Shown here: in pieces, positions 50,324 through 60,654 of the stretch | Numbering within the stretch: position 1 is the first letter of the stretch | Layout of the letters: each line of letters starts with the position of its first letter | Assembly: GCF_022539665.2 (NCBI RefSeq) | Contig: NC_081331.1 | Location: forward strand, 434,001 to 498,000 | Reading direction: 5' to 3' | Origin: Daphnia carinata | Lineage: Eukaryota; Arthropoda; Branchiopoda; Diplostraca; Daphniidae | Length of the DNA stretch: 64,000 bases | Position numbers and translations under genes: made by a program | Notes under the pieces: model-generated | Seen by the model: only the letters and a program-made list of their open reading frames with translations | Databases searched by the model: none | What the model was told of the DNA's origin: nothing

Positions 50324-51735
50324 TCAGGGAAAGTTGTTGCCACCGTGCTGGAACACGAAATCTTTATTCCTTCCAAGGTTAGTCTTAAACAATTTATCTG
50401 GCGATGAGGACAACATTAAAGTTGAGGTTTTCACATTGCTGTTATTGGGATTACAACTAATGCTTTCACCAGGTGATGAGGAAGATGATGTCGAGGGCGT
50501 ACCTGATGTTATTGGACATACTGAGCATCCAGGCAAACAAACGTGCTGGAACGGATGCTGGCTAGGCGGCCTGTAATGGCTAGGGAAAAGCCAAGGGTAC
50601 GAATGTGGATTGCTGGCCGCAGCAGCGGCTGCGGCCGCAAAATAAGCCGACGGGTGCAAAAACGACATCATTCCTGCAGCCGAAGGATAAGGTGACATCA
50701 TTCTCAAAGCTGAAGGATATGCCATTGATGTTGATGAAGATACAGACATCGAATGTCCGTACTGCGAACGACTGGGCGATGATGTGGTCGGGAGTAAGGA
50801 TGTCGTTGGCATGAAGGCGGATTTATTCGAGCCGCTTGTTGTCATTGAATAATTACTTCCACTATTATTGGCCTTACTTGAAGTCATAGTTCCATCATCG
50901 ACATTATTCATCGTCATAATATCTGAAGAAGACGATTGATGGTTCGGTTGATGGCCAACTAACTGCTGGACAGCTTTAGCGACGTCCCCACCACAACTCT
51001 CCAGTGCACTTTCTACTGCATTTTTCGGATGAAACGGGAAAACTCTGGTCAGCATGTCAAGTGATCCGTGATGCTGAAGAACACGTTCCTTATTGGGCCC
51101 AGCTGGCGACTCGGTGATTGCAGGATCGTCGTTATTGTTCAATGCTAAATTCAGAACTTTTTCTACCGTTCGCTGTTGATCTTCTTGGCCGATGGCTTGC
51201 AGTTCCTCCTCATCTGAACCTTTTGAATTCAAAATGTATTTCCATTCAATTATGTGACTGAGAAATGTGTAATCAAAATAATTACCAGAATTGTACATGG
51301 ATTCGTCAAGTGGATCGTCCTTCTTGGGTGAATCACGGCCTCCAAATATGGGCCCAGGTGGCAAGAAAGGCATCCGGGTTCCAGTGGCGACAGAGCGCAA
51401 TCCAAGAGCGATAGCATCTTCGGTAGCTTGTTGCCGTTTCAGTGCTACCTATATTCACGCAAAATTAAACATTTGATTCATTTAAACGAAAGGGGTTGGT
51501 ATTAGAGTCATACCTGAGCGGCCATGACTCGTTGTCGCTCTGCAATTAAATTGCACTTGACACAGAGGCAGTCCTTGAACCGGCAGTGACGTTTGTGGCC
51601 TTTGAGCCAAGAGATGACTCCGTGATTGCGACATCGGGCGCATTTCGGTCGACGAAGAGCTGCTCCGCCGTTACTACATGATGCAGACCCATTGCTGATG
51701 GACATTGCTGATTTACTGTTGCTGCTCGTTTCCAT
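50324..51735 (-). CDS. Dmrt93B: DM-domain transcription factor with DMA domain (DMRT93B type)
   Basis: Doublesex/Mab-3-related transcription factor of about 426 residues. Exons: 51514-51735, 51286-51448 and 50324-51219. The DM zinc module (about 29-82) reads [20 protein letters not shown] and then [20 protein letters not shown], with all Cys/His ligands present. A UBA-like DMA domain follows near residues 178-216 ([20 protein letters not shown]), then a Ser/His-rich tail with a poly-Ala run. DM plus DMA is shared by DMRT93B and DMRT99B. The [15 protein letters not shown] stretch matches vertebrate DMRT3 and the 93B class rather than the SALKGHKRxCRWRDC of 99B/DMRTA. Start METSSNS (51735) is preferred for its context; an in-frame ATG at 51771 is possible. 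In Daphnia magna DMRT93B is reported from testis. The 66-nt intron 51220-51285 is frame-preserving. Confidence 0.88.
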
Positions 51736-53414
51736 CTCAAAAACTGAACCACATCTAAAGGGTAATGACATAAAATACTTCTCCTTTTAAACCCTCGTGC
51801 TTTAAGCTCTCGACGTCCAACACCTTCGCTTGGCATAAGGAAGCGTGTGTCTTGTGTGGGAAGCAGCATCCAGCTGAAATCTCACTGGCTGCCGGCCGAA
51901 ACCCAACAACTGTGATTGGTCCAGCATTTGTGTTGTCCCTTTACACCATGTGTCCATGTCCTCCAATCCTGGAAGTATATAGGCGAAAAATGAGCCAATA
52001 GTTGCAGTCTATGATACCGTAAATCACAATAATTCATACAAGGATTAAATCCTAAAAATTATACTTAATGAGAGTGATTAGACAAGTATACAATAGTTGA
52101 AATAAACTATAGAATAATTCAAATAAAATGTATTCCTTATGCGAGTAAAGCCAAATTTAATCAAGGGTATAGAACCTCACACAAATGTACTGTTCATTGA
52201 TCCATTAATAAAGTAAATTAGAATATTTGGTTTCTACTTTGTTGTTCTGAAATTGTGTGTTTTCATGGCCTGACTTCGTGAGTTGCTTCTATTCTTTTTG
52301 TCTAGGATTAAATAAGATTTTTAAAATTCTTGCTGATGTTAAGACAGATGTGTGTACGTTACATCTGTCAAATACATATAGACTACACACATTTTCGTTA
52401 AAGTGTACGAATGGACAGTAGTTGCTGTGTATATGAATACAGCCTTTACTACACGCATACTGTTGTAAAAAGGAAAAGAGTTTGTCTCTCTTTGCCTGTG
52501 TGTTTACTGTGTATATACGAATCGCTCGTCCAAACTCGTCAGCTTGTGGGAAAAAGCTTTTAGCGGACTGACGGCAGTAATGTCGTGATGTGATTGACAC
52601 GGACCGCGGTCGCGAAGCTAAACTTGATACGACTACAACCAGTGGGGAGAAAGAAGCTATAGGAACAGTACCAGGATGGAAAGAATAAAGAAAGGAAAAA
52701 AAAGGGCTAATGACCACCCCTTGTATTTCTTGTGCTGTGTGTGTATATATACTAACGGCACTGTATTTGTTGTTGTTACAAATATAACCGGCCAACAGCG
52801 GGAGTCCGCCACATCAGGCTGACACGTACGTTAGCTTCTCTTTTTTCAAATCTCAGTCAATGTTTAGATGGGTTCACAATTCTATTTGCTTTTTTTTTTT
52901 TTGCCTTCATTATTTTTTTCCTTTTCTGTCTTGAGAAATCAACACAAACAGACGAGGTCGCAGTATGCCATTCAGCTCGAAAAAACAAGTGCGAGACTTG
53001 TGCCGTAGTCCAGCTTTTCCACGAACTTTGTTCCTATGGTGATAGAACCTTTATTTAAAATGAATGTCTTAATATGAACTGATTAGATACAAAACCTATT
53101 CCTTATTGACGAATAGATAGGGTATAACTTTCTTATCGAACTATTTTGAACATTAATGGGTGTAAAATAGGAACATTTTTTAATAACTGGCAATGTCGTG
53201 TTTCATTGCAAAACCTCCAGACGTCATTCTATCAGTTCTGTCTTCGGTGATCCATTTACAGAAAGTCTAACACGTGAAAGTAATTTGTGACGTTACTGTC
53301 ATGTCAGTTTGGCAAAGTGATTGAAAAGCCAAATAATAGGCAGTTGATCGACAGGAAAAATCGCCTAATTCATTATTATTATTTCTTTTCACAAGCATTT
53401 CGAGCCAATCTGAA
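51736..53414. other. Divergent promoter region of DMRT and TraB genes
   Basis: An inverted CCAAT box (GATTGG near 51914) lies upstream of the DMRT start. A 168-codon minus-strand open frame at 52289-52795 shows no domain and is probably chance or leader sequence. No other feature was recognised. Confidence 0.5.
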
Positions 53415-55854
53415 ATGGATAAAGCCGATGAGCCTATCGACGTCATTCCCGTCACGAGTTTAGATGACGAACAACAAAAAATCCAGAAAGGCAAAAATGA
53501 AGACTATGACAGCCCTCAACATTTAGTCGTTGAATCAGCCGAAGTGGCGAATGCAAATGATGCCTTCTCCCCTGCTCCTCAACTTGAAAGTTCCCTTAAT
53601 GAATCAGCAAATGATAGTTATGTACAAGTGGAAGGGCTTTTAAAGTTGCCACAACTAGAGAGCACAAGGCTTAGCATGACAGATGCAGATTTGAGCAAAA
53701 TTCAATCAGAGACTGGAGACTCACAAAATCCTTTAAATGCTGGCTTTGTAAAACCTAACTTTGATAATCAGTCTTCCTCAAAATTGGATTCAAATGAAAT
53801 TTCTGTGTTTGCAGAGGATTCTGATGCAGGTAGTTATTGTCTATACCTTAAAAGCTTTTTTAAAATCATCATTTGGTTATTTCTTTACAGGTTCTAACCA
53901 ACAAATTGAGTCAGAAGAAAATGTTCAGCTAACTTCAGGCATAGATTCAAATATGGAATGCCTCAATGAGTCTATAAATTCTGCTTCGGAAAGCCAAGGT
54001 TGAATTTCGAGTGCCTGATTGTGACCATATCTATATTTTGTTTCTTGTTTAGAACTCATTGACACAGACAAGCATGCTGAACCAAATGGCAATATTCTAC
54101 CACATGCCGACCATTCAGTTGTTGAACAACTGAACGATTCTGTATTTTCAGCTTCTGGCAATTGTGGTAAGAATTTTCCTTGAAGTCAATTTTAACAATG
54201 ATGACAGCCGTTGGTTTTTCCGCTGAACTCTTTCAGAACCAAATCAGCATGTAGAGCCCGATGACAACAGCTCGTCTCTTCCGAATGGGGAATCGAAGGT
54301 GGAAGTTTTGATGAATTGCTTGACGGCCGCTACCGTAAACCAGGGTAAGGACGTCTAAAATACATGTTAAAAATATTGTTACAAAAACTTGGCCTCGTAT
54401 TTAGAACCTACCAATGATGAGACGACCAAAAATGGAATACAAGAATCAGATGGCGATCCTGTAATCGAATCTTTGAATGAAACGCCAATGTTAGATGCCA
54501 AAGGTGAGGATTCAGGTGACCATTCCCATAATTACAACGAACTAAAAGGTTACCTTTTATGGTTTAGCGCCTCTAAATGACGAAAAACACACAGCTATAG
54601 AAAGGGAACCTGTGGCTGCAGAACGTACTTCTGTGGAGATCCATTTGAATGATGAAACAATTAGTTCAGACCCAGAGGTTGAACAACTTATGAAACTGCC
54701 TGAAACAGTAACGCAACTTACCAGCAAAGATGGAGTCAAAGTGTTTTTGGTTGGCACAGCCCATTTTAGTCAAGAAAGTCAGGAAGATGTTGCCAAGGTA
54801 AACGTTTATTGTTACATCAATCCATCGGTTAAATGACAATTCATCTCTTTGCAGACTATCCTCATGACACGGCCTCGAGTGGTTGTTGTAGAACTCTGCG
54901 TTTCTCGCCTCAATATCCTTCGCTTTGACGAGCAAACCATACTGGAAGAGGCAAAGAACCTCAATATGGGTAATCAAAAATTATTATTGATAAAGTAGAC
55001 CCATAATACTTCAAATGAACGCTTTGTCTTTTAGAGAAAGTGCGTTCGACCATCAAGCAATATGGAGCTGTGCAAGGCGCCTTATATCTTCTCTTCCTTT
55101 CTACGTCGGCCCATTTAACTCGTCAGTTGGGGATGGCTCCTGGTGGTGAATTTCGTCGGGCCTATCACGAAGCACGTAATGTTCATGGCTGTCGGATTCA
55201 CTTGGGTGATCGACCGATCCATGTGACACTCCACCGTGCCCTAGCTGCTTTATCACTGTGGCAGAAAGCTAAATTAGTATGGCACCTACTTCTCAATAGA
55301 GGACCAATCAGCGCCGAGGAAGTGGAACGCTGCAAGCAAAAGGACCTGCTGGAGGAGATGCTGGAGGAGATGACGGGCGAGTTCCCTCCGTTGAGTCGCG
55401 TTTTCGTCCAAGAAAGAGATCTTTGCTTGGCACATTCAATGCAACTTGCCGCCGCCGATGCCGCGTCCGAGGCGCGTTCCAACGGACAATTGAACGAGCC
55501 ACCCACAGTGGTCGGTGTTGTTGGCATTGGTCATGTGGCTGGCATTTCACGTTACTTTGAAAAAGTTAGTGAGAGCGATGTCAAGAAAGTCATGAGGTAA
55601 TTAACTAGTTTATTTTCCCTCAGCATACGCTACACAATATTTGTTTATTTTTAACCTTTACTGAAATTTTTCGAATAATTTTATTTAGTATACCGCCACA
55701 GACGATGGCAAGTCGCGTATTCGTTGTTTCCTTCAAGTTGTCTGTTTTGGGCCTCGCTTGCTACGGATGTTACAAAGTCATCCCTAAAGTCCTCCCTTCC
55801 CGTTTAAGCGGCATTGATTTATCTTCTCTTCGCCAATACATCTTTTCGCGTTAG
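53415..55854 (+). CDS. TraB-domain protein (TRABD-like) with long acidic N-terminus
   Basis: Predicted 638 residues. Exons: 53415-53829, 53891-53998, 54053-54166, 54237-54344, 54405-54503, 54568-54797, 54855-54969, 55035-55596 and 55689-55854. The TraB/PrgY-type domain begins near residue 320 with KVFLVGTAHFSQESQEDVAK, then RPRVVVVELCVSR and the C-terminal GVVGIGHVAGI motif; its paired His residues and Glu are the conserved, metalloprotease-like residues of the family. A single hydrophobic helix (VFVVSFKLSVLGLACYGCYK) and basic end suggest tail anchoring, as for the mitochondrial outer-membrane TRABD. The first ~290 residues are acidic and disordered, far longer than in human TRABD (376 in total), and encoded largely by exons 2-5, which repeat one another. 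The molecular activity of TRABD is not settled. Confidence 0.9.
53891..54503 (+). repeat. Four tandem symmetric exons encoding one diverged repeat
   Basis: Exons 2-5 of the TraB gene (108, 114, 108 and 99 nt) all begin and end in phase 1. Each encodes 33-38 acidic residues with a start like EPNxxxEP and an end like (V/M)E-x-LNES/DS: MECLNESINSAS, VVEQLNDSVFSAS, VEVLMNCLTAAT, VIESLNETPMLDA. Exon 1 also contains LESSLNESANDS. This is the signature of tandem exon duplication followed by divergence. Confidence 0.75.
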
Positions 55855-55917
55855 GACCTAAATCTATTTTCAGGTGTGAAATTATACAAAAGTTTGCATG
55901 GTTTAACAATATTCTAA

Positions 55918-55923
55918 AATAAA
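55918..55923 (+). terminator. AATAAA polyadenylation signal (TraB gene)
   Basis: Canonical signal 63 bp after the TraB stop and only 60 bp before the next start codon, so cleavage must occur within the short gap. Confidence 0.5.
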
Positions 55924-55983
55924 TTATATTATCTTCAGAATTTTAGCCGATTTCTAAAAGGAGTCATCGTTTGGTATTCGGCA

Positions 55984-56784
55984 ATGGAAATCGAAGTAGA
56001 AATGCGAGATGATTACGAGCATGAAGATAAGAACTTGTTATACACTCCCGTGAATATTCCTGGTAGTGGTGTTGATGACGTCATTTTTGCAGAACAGTTC
56101 GAAGGATGTGCGTGCTGTGGAACTTGTGTTGACACCAACTGTGGTTGTATTCGAGGTGGAACGCCATTTTACTATTCCGGTTGTGGTTTGGCGGATCCAG
56201 ACATTCCTCCTAATTTGATTTATGAGTGTCATGTTAATTGTCAGTGTGACTCCAAGTGCTCCAACCGTCTGGTTCAAAAGGGGCCACACATTGGGCTATC
56301 GTTGATGGATGCAGGCCCAAAAGGGATTGGCTTATGGTGCGAAATGGATTTGCCGAAAGGAGCGTTCGTCTGTGAATACGCCGGAGAGGTAATAGGAGCA
56401 GAAGAGGCTCGGCGGCGCTACGCCAAACAGAAAAGTCTTGGTCTCCGTAATTATATCTTTGCCTTGCGAGAACATTTTGGGAAAGAAACCTCACCAGTCC
56501 TAACGTATATCGACCCTTCCTGCATCGGTAACATAGGACGTTATATCAATCATTCTTGCGATCCCAATCTACTGATTGTGCCTGTTCGCACGGACACAGT
56601 TGTTCCGAAAATTTGCCTCTTTGCCCGACGAAACATTACCGCCTATACGGAATTAACGTTCGATTATGGTGGAGGTGCGGAACCTATCCAGGGGGTGCCG
56701 GATGGATGGAGCGAAGGGACTGTCTGTCGCTGTATGGCGTCTGTATGTCGCCGCCTTTTGCCTTTTGATTATTCTTTAGGCTAA
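55984..56784 (+). CDS. SETMAR-like SET-domain histone methyltransferase, intronless
   Basis: A single exon encodes 266 residues. The pre-SET zinc cluster occupies about 41-93 (GCACCGTCVDTNCGC, then CHVNCQCDSKCSNR). The SET domain is about 100-230: GIGLWC, EYAGEVIGAEE, the cofactor and catalytic motif NHSCDPN (189-195) and the final ELTFDYGG. A post-SET CRCMASVCRRLLPFD closes it. Order and spacing, and the FVCEYAGEV and YIGNIGR/DPSxIGNIGR motifs, match the SET part of SETMAR, a SUV39-related protein reported to methylate H3K36 in human. There is no mariner transposase domain, which is a primate-specific fusion. Every neighbour is intron-rich, so the lack of introns suggests a retrocopy origin or intron loss. 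The start codon lies 129 bp after the TraB stop. Confidence 0.9.
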   Translation: MEIEVEMRDDYEHEDKNLLYTPVNIPGSGVDDVIFAEQFEGCACCGTCVDTNCGCIRGGTPFYYSGCGLADPDIPPNLIYECHVNCQCDSKCSNRLVQKGPHIGLSLMDAGPKGIGLWCEMDLPKGAFVCEYAGEVIGAEEARRRYAKQKSLGLRNYIFALREHFGKETSPVLTYIDPSCIGNIGRYINHSCDPNLLIVPVRTDTVVPKICLFARRNITAYTELTFDYGGGAEPIQGVPDGWSEGTVCRCMASVCRRLLPFDYSLG

Positions 56785-57423
56785 CGCCTTGATACATTTT
56801 CGGTTTTCCTTTTTCGTCTAAATTACCTTTTTAATCCACATGTTTCTATATGCTTTATTAATTAATATAATATAATTTAATGTTGGAAATGTCCGTATAC
56901 AATGTGGGTTTCAAATACAATTTCATTGTCACTTAGCGAATTTTCTATCGTTAGATGGCGAAAAGGTATTATTTTGATTTTTAAATCTGGGAATTCGTCT
57001 GCTGCTAGGCAGACGAAATACGAAAGTCACATGAAGGTCAGATTCAGTCAAATAATAAAAATATGTGAATCGGGTCACTTTGAGAAGACAGTGTTCTAGT
57101 CAGAGGGCGTTAAACAGTTCTCGAAGGACATTAGGATTGAAATCGTCGTCAGGTAAGACAATCTCCAGATATTTACATTATCGATGTTTAAATACTATGT
57201 TACTGAACACTAGTGAAGCAAAGAAGATATTTTAGGGCACTGTATCTGTTGATCAAGAGGTAGATTACGTACAGATGGCATATGTACATAATCTCTAGAC
57301 TATGCCAATTCTCTCAAATCAGGTTTTCTGAGATGGAAAAGGGTGGTTTCATTCCCGTCTGTTAGATTTGGTTTGGTATAGTAAAGAAAGCTTTGACAAT
57401 TGATGGTCCTTAAAATAGGTGGC
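56785..57423. other. Convergent 3' region of SET and transporter genes
   Basis: Holds the two 3'UTRs. TTAGATGGCG at 56951-56960 and CAGAGGGCG at 57101-57109 resemble CTCF-type cores. No gene was recognised. Confidence 0.5.
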
Positions 57424-59232
57424 TCATGCTGTGGCCCTGTCACCGTATAAAAAGTCCTCTTCAAAGTAATTTTCAAATGCCATGACAGTCGCTAATGTTC
57501 CTGTGGCGAAAGCTCCAAAAGACAACAGAATGAGGAAAATATTTTTGCTCAATCTGAACCAGCTCATTTTGTTCCAGAAGGTGATGATATCCAAAGTTGG
57601 TGGGAAGAGAAGGCACAGAAAAGTACATGTAAGAGCTCCAGCTAGTGACATCAGCAAATCTAAATTTTCTGTGATCAAAGCCACCAACACTGTCAATTTT
57701 TGCAGGGGCGTCAGTAAGTTCTACGTTAGGGTTTTGCTTTATTCCTGCTTGCCTACCGCTTGCGATGAAGATCAAAGCTCGGATTCCAATCTTTGCAGAC
57801 AACCTGATTCCCTTTTTCTTGCAGCACCTGTCGATGGTTGGTTCAGTAATCTCAAAGGCGGCATGCAATTGATTACCGTAATTAATCAAGAGTGCAATAA
57901 TCAAACCAATTTTGACTACTTGACACACACTGTTGAAAAGAGTTATGTTAGATTTCCTCCCCTTTAGTACTGGTTAAAGATATATTACTTACATTTCATC
58001 TTTGGGCAAATTCATGGTAATGCTGGGATAAGTGTCTTCTCCGTATTTTAGATAGCCGTAGAAGCCAAGGGTAAAGTAAAGGCAACCGATAAAAACCATT
58101 CCCGTATTGAGGACTCCGTTCCATTTTCGAAAGTGTCTCGTTGTTCGCATATTGTCATGTAAGGGCAGAACTTGAGTGACGCCCTCGAAAGCGAAAATCA
58201 CTGTTCCATAATAAAGTAGTAAATGAGTAGCTACAGAAAATGCTGGCCGCTCGTCTACATGCGGCAAGTCCTCCTTGAAGATGTAAATGAAGAGCACTAC
58301 CAAGCTGATAGCTTTGATGCTGCTCGCCAGGTAGGACAAGCTGTGCAAATGCTCGTGATTTCTGATGCAAGCCATCGCAAGAGCGGGAATGCTCATTACA
58401 GCGGTCCAGTGCCTTATTGTCCAATCTAACTCTGGGCAGTAATAGCTTACCAACTAACAAATAGTAAAGATTTATAACAAATTCGTGCGCAAACTCGATC
58501 ATGTTTTTTACCTGTCGTAAATAGTACCCAGCGAATAGGATAAATACCGAGCAGAATGCCACCTCCTTGATGAAACAGGATATTTTTACGGTGCGCCTAT
58601 GAGACAATCACTGTAAATTTTCACAACTGATACTTAGTTTGTAAAGATTTATCACTTCGCGATAGTAGCGTATTTCGCCATTTTTGGGGGTCCGGTAAGA
58701 CAGGCAGTTTCAATCACTTGAGAATAGTCCATGGCCATATCTGGATCGCCACATCGTGATTTTAAGACTTCTGTGCATTTCACAAGCATGTGCATGCAAT
58801 GGATGGAGAAAAGGGCCATCAGAGGGACTCCGATGGATCCGCCCACCAGACCAGCGTCTTTGAATGCGGCTGGTATAGCGAACAGTCCAGCTCCCAAATT
58901 ACCTTTGATCAGGTACAATAACGTTCGCCCTGTCCTATTAAGGAAACAGATCAAGGTTAGCAACATTCGCAGTCCAAATGGTCCAAAGAAGTGTATTAAA
59001 AAAATTACGATAGAGTGTTGGAATAGTGACTTCTTGAAGAAACGCTTCTTTCCAGAACAGGAGTGCTGCCGCAGTTGATACTCGTAGGCGTCCCTTGTGC
59101 TATATTAGATGTCTCGCTAGGATTGCTTGTGTCACCAGCATCATCTTTAATCTTGAAATCGAATGGAGAATCTTGCTTAACATTCTCTCCATTTTCGGCG
59201 ATGAGATCGATAGTGAAAACTGTCGATTTCAT
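57424..59232 (-). CDS. SLC36/PAT-type amino acid transporter
   Basis: Proton-assisted amino acid transporter of the AAAP superfamily, 495 residues. Minus-strand exons: 59009-59232, 58656-58934, 58512-58596, 57993-58453, 57757-57929 and 57424-57689; all phases agree. A hydrophilic N-terminus of about 75 residues is followed by TM1 with the family signature LYLIKGNLGAGLFAIPAAFK. About ten further helices follow, including VAFCSVFILFAGYYL, the FEGVTQVLPLHDNM loop characteristic of PATs, and GMVFIGCLYFTLGFYGYLKYG. The C-terminus is short, with no extra domain. Fly relatives are CG1139 and pathetic, which act at plasma membrane or lysosome and feed growth signalling through TORC1. The specific paralogue cannot be told. 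It is divergent from the debranching enzyme gene. Confidence 0.93.
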
Positions 59233-60654
59233 TTTGGATCCTTGAGAGCCAACTCGCGCATGAGAACATTAGCTTTTATACATTTCTGATTTGATGCAGC
59301 TTATCTATGTCATGTTAAAACCTGGGGTACAACTGCGTCATTTCAGGTGGGAACAAATCAAGGAAAGTCAGAAGAGCCAACGGCATTCAACAATTTACGC
59401 CATAAAACACCAATCCTAGTGCTTATACATATCCATTTTACAATAAAGGGGATGAATAGCGAGCAATGGATTTGTATATCAAGTGGAGCTCCACCAGTGA
59501 CATTTATAGGCTATGGTGAGATTAATGTTTCATATAATCACGTCATCAGTTGCAAGCGACCGTTTTACCTTGTTAGGTGCAATCTCGTAACGCAAACAAG
59601 AATTTAACAAACGCGCCCATTCCGACAAGCATTTTTGGCAGCAACAAGCAATTTTTATGCCTACCCGGTATTTCCTTCGACATTTTTTCTAAAAAAATGA
59701 TCGACATGCAAATTTCCTATGTATACTGTCTTTCTCGTTTATAACAGCTTTGTTTTCGATGCGTCTATTTTTATTAAAAAGTAGTTCTTCACTTGCCATT
59801 CGGCCGGGTCGGATGTCATTTCTGCACTTGAAAGTTAAGGTTATGTAGAGAAACGAGAGACGGCGAGGCGTTTTGCGACAGCAATGTAGGCAGTGAGCGT
59901 GAAGCGGACAGGTTTGTCGCATCAAGGTGACCTTTGGTTGTCAAGGCGACTGAGTGAATTTTTGTCTCATTCTCCGAAATTCACAAGACCGTAGAATATC
60001 GCCCCATGATGCTCGCATGGCTAATAAAGTGTACTTTGTTTGTCATCGAATACCGTAATGATGATGGTTTCTTACCTGGCTTCGTGTTGCTGTTTTCTAG
60101 TTTCTCGGTTGCCGAATTTGAAAAGAGAATCGGAGCTGCATCTAAGAATTGGATCTTTTTCCTCGGTGCAAACATGTCTGGTCATTTTGGCTGACGACTG
60201 TGTGTCTCTAGACGAGTTTCGGACAAGTTTGTTGTCGTCATTCAGCTAGCTATATAAAACGGTTTGATGCTTTTCATGCAGGAGTACAGTGATCGCTGCC
60301 TTCCAACTCAGTCCAGTTCTCCAGATTTAGGAACGTGGAATTTCCTACGATACATCGGCTCCTCTCTGCGCCAATTCGTATTCGGCAGGCCAAGTCGTCG
60401 TCGTTGTGAAAACATAATCGAAACCAACTCCGCCAGGTACTTTTAACGTGAGAACTAAATGAAATCTAGATGTATTAGTGCTCTCGAAGCTATAGACACT
60501 TGAAACAAACAACAGGGGATCATGCTTTATCAATTGTGTTATTGTGACGTACTCATTTACCTCGCTAAAACTAGTTAAGCTTGCAACTAATCTGACCAAA
60601 TATCAACTTTATTGACCACGTTATCCTTTTGAGAGTAGTAGCAAATCTACCATT
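59233..60654. other. Divergent promoter region of transporter and debranching enzyme
   Basis: 1.4 kb between two divergent start codons, expected to hold both promoters. Open frames here are short (under 90 codons) and have no domain. TATATAAAA at 60250-60258 (+ strand), about 400 bp before the debranching-enzyme ATG, is a possible TATA element if a 5'UTR intron exists. Confidence 0.45.

Noticed and set aside
52289-52795. 168-codon minus-strand open frame upstream of the DMRT gene
   Set aside because: A frame of this length is expected about once or less per window by chance; composition is irregular and there is no domain. It may be part of a DMRT leader or a non-coding RNA.
54549-54567. 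Apparent 19-nt intron in the TraB gene
   Set aside because: Too short to splice. Using the donor at 54504 gives a normal 64-nt intron, keeps phase 1 and matches the neighbouring repeat exons.
55984-56784. SETMAR with mariner transposase
   Set aside because: Only the SET part is present; no DDD/DDE transposase sequence or inverted repeats follow. The fusion is specific to anthropoid primates.
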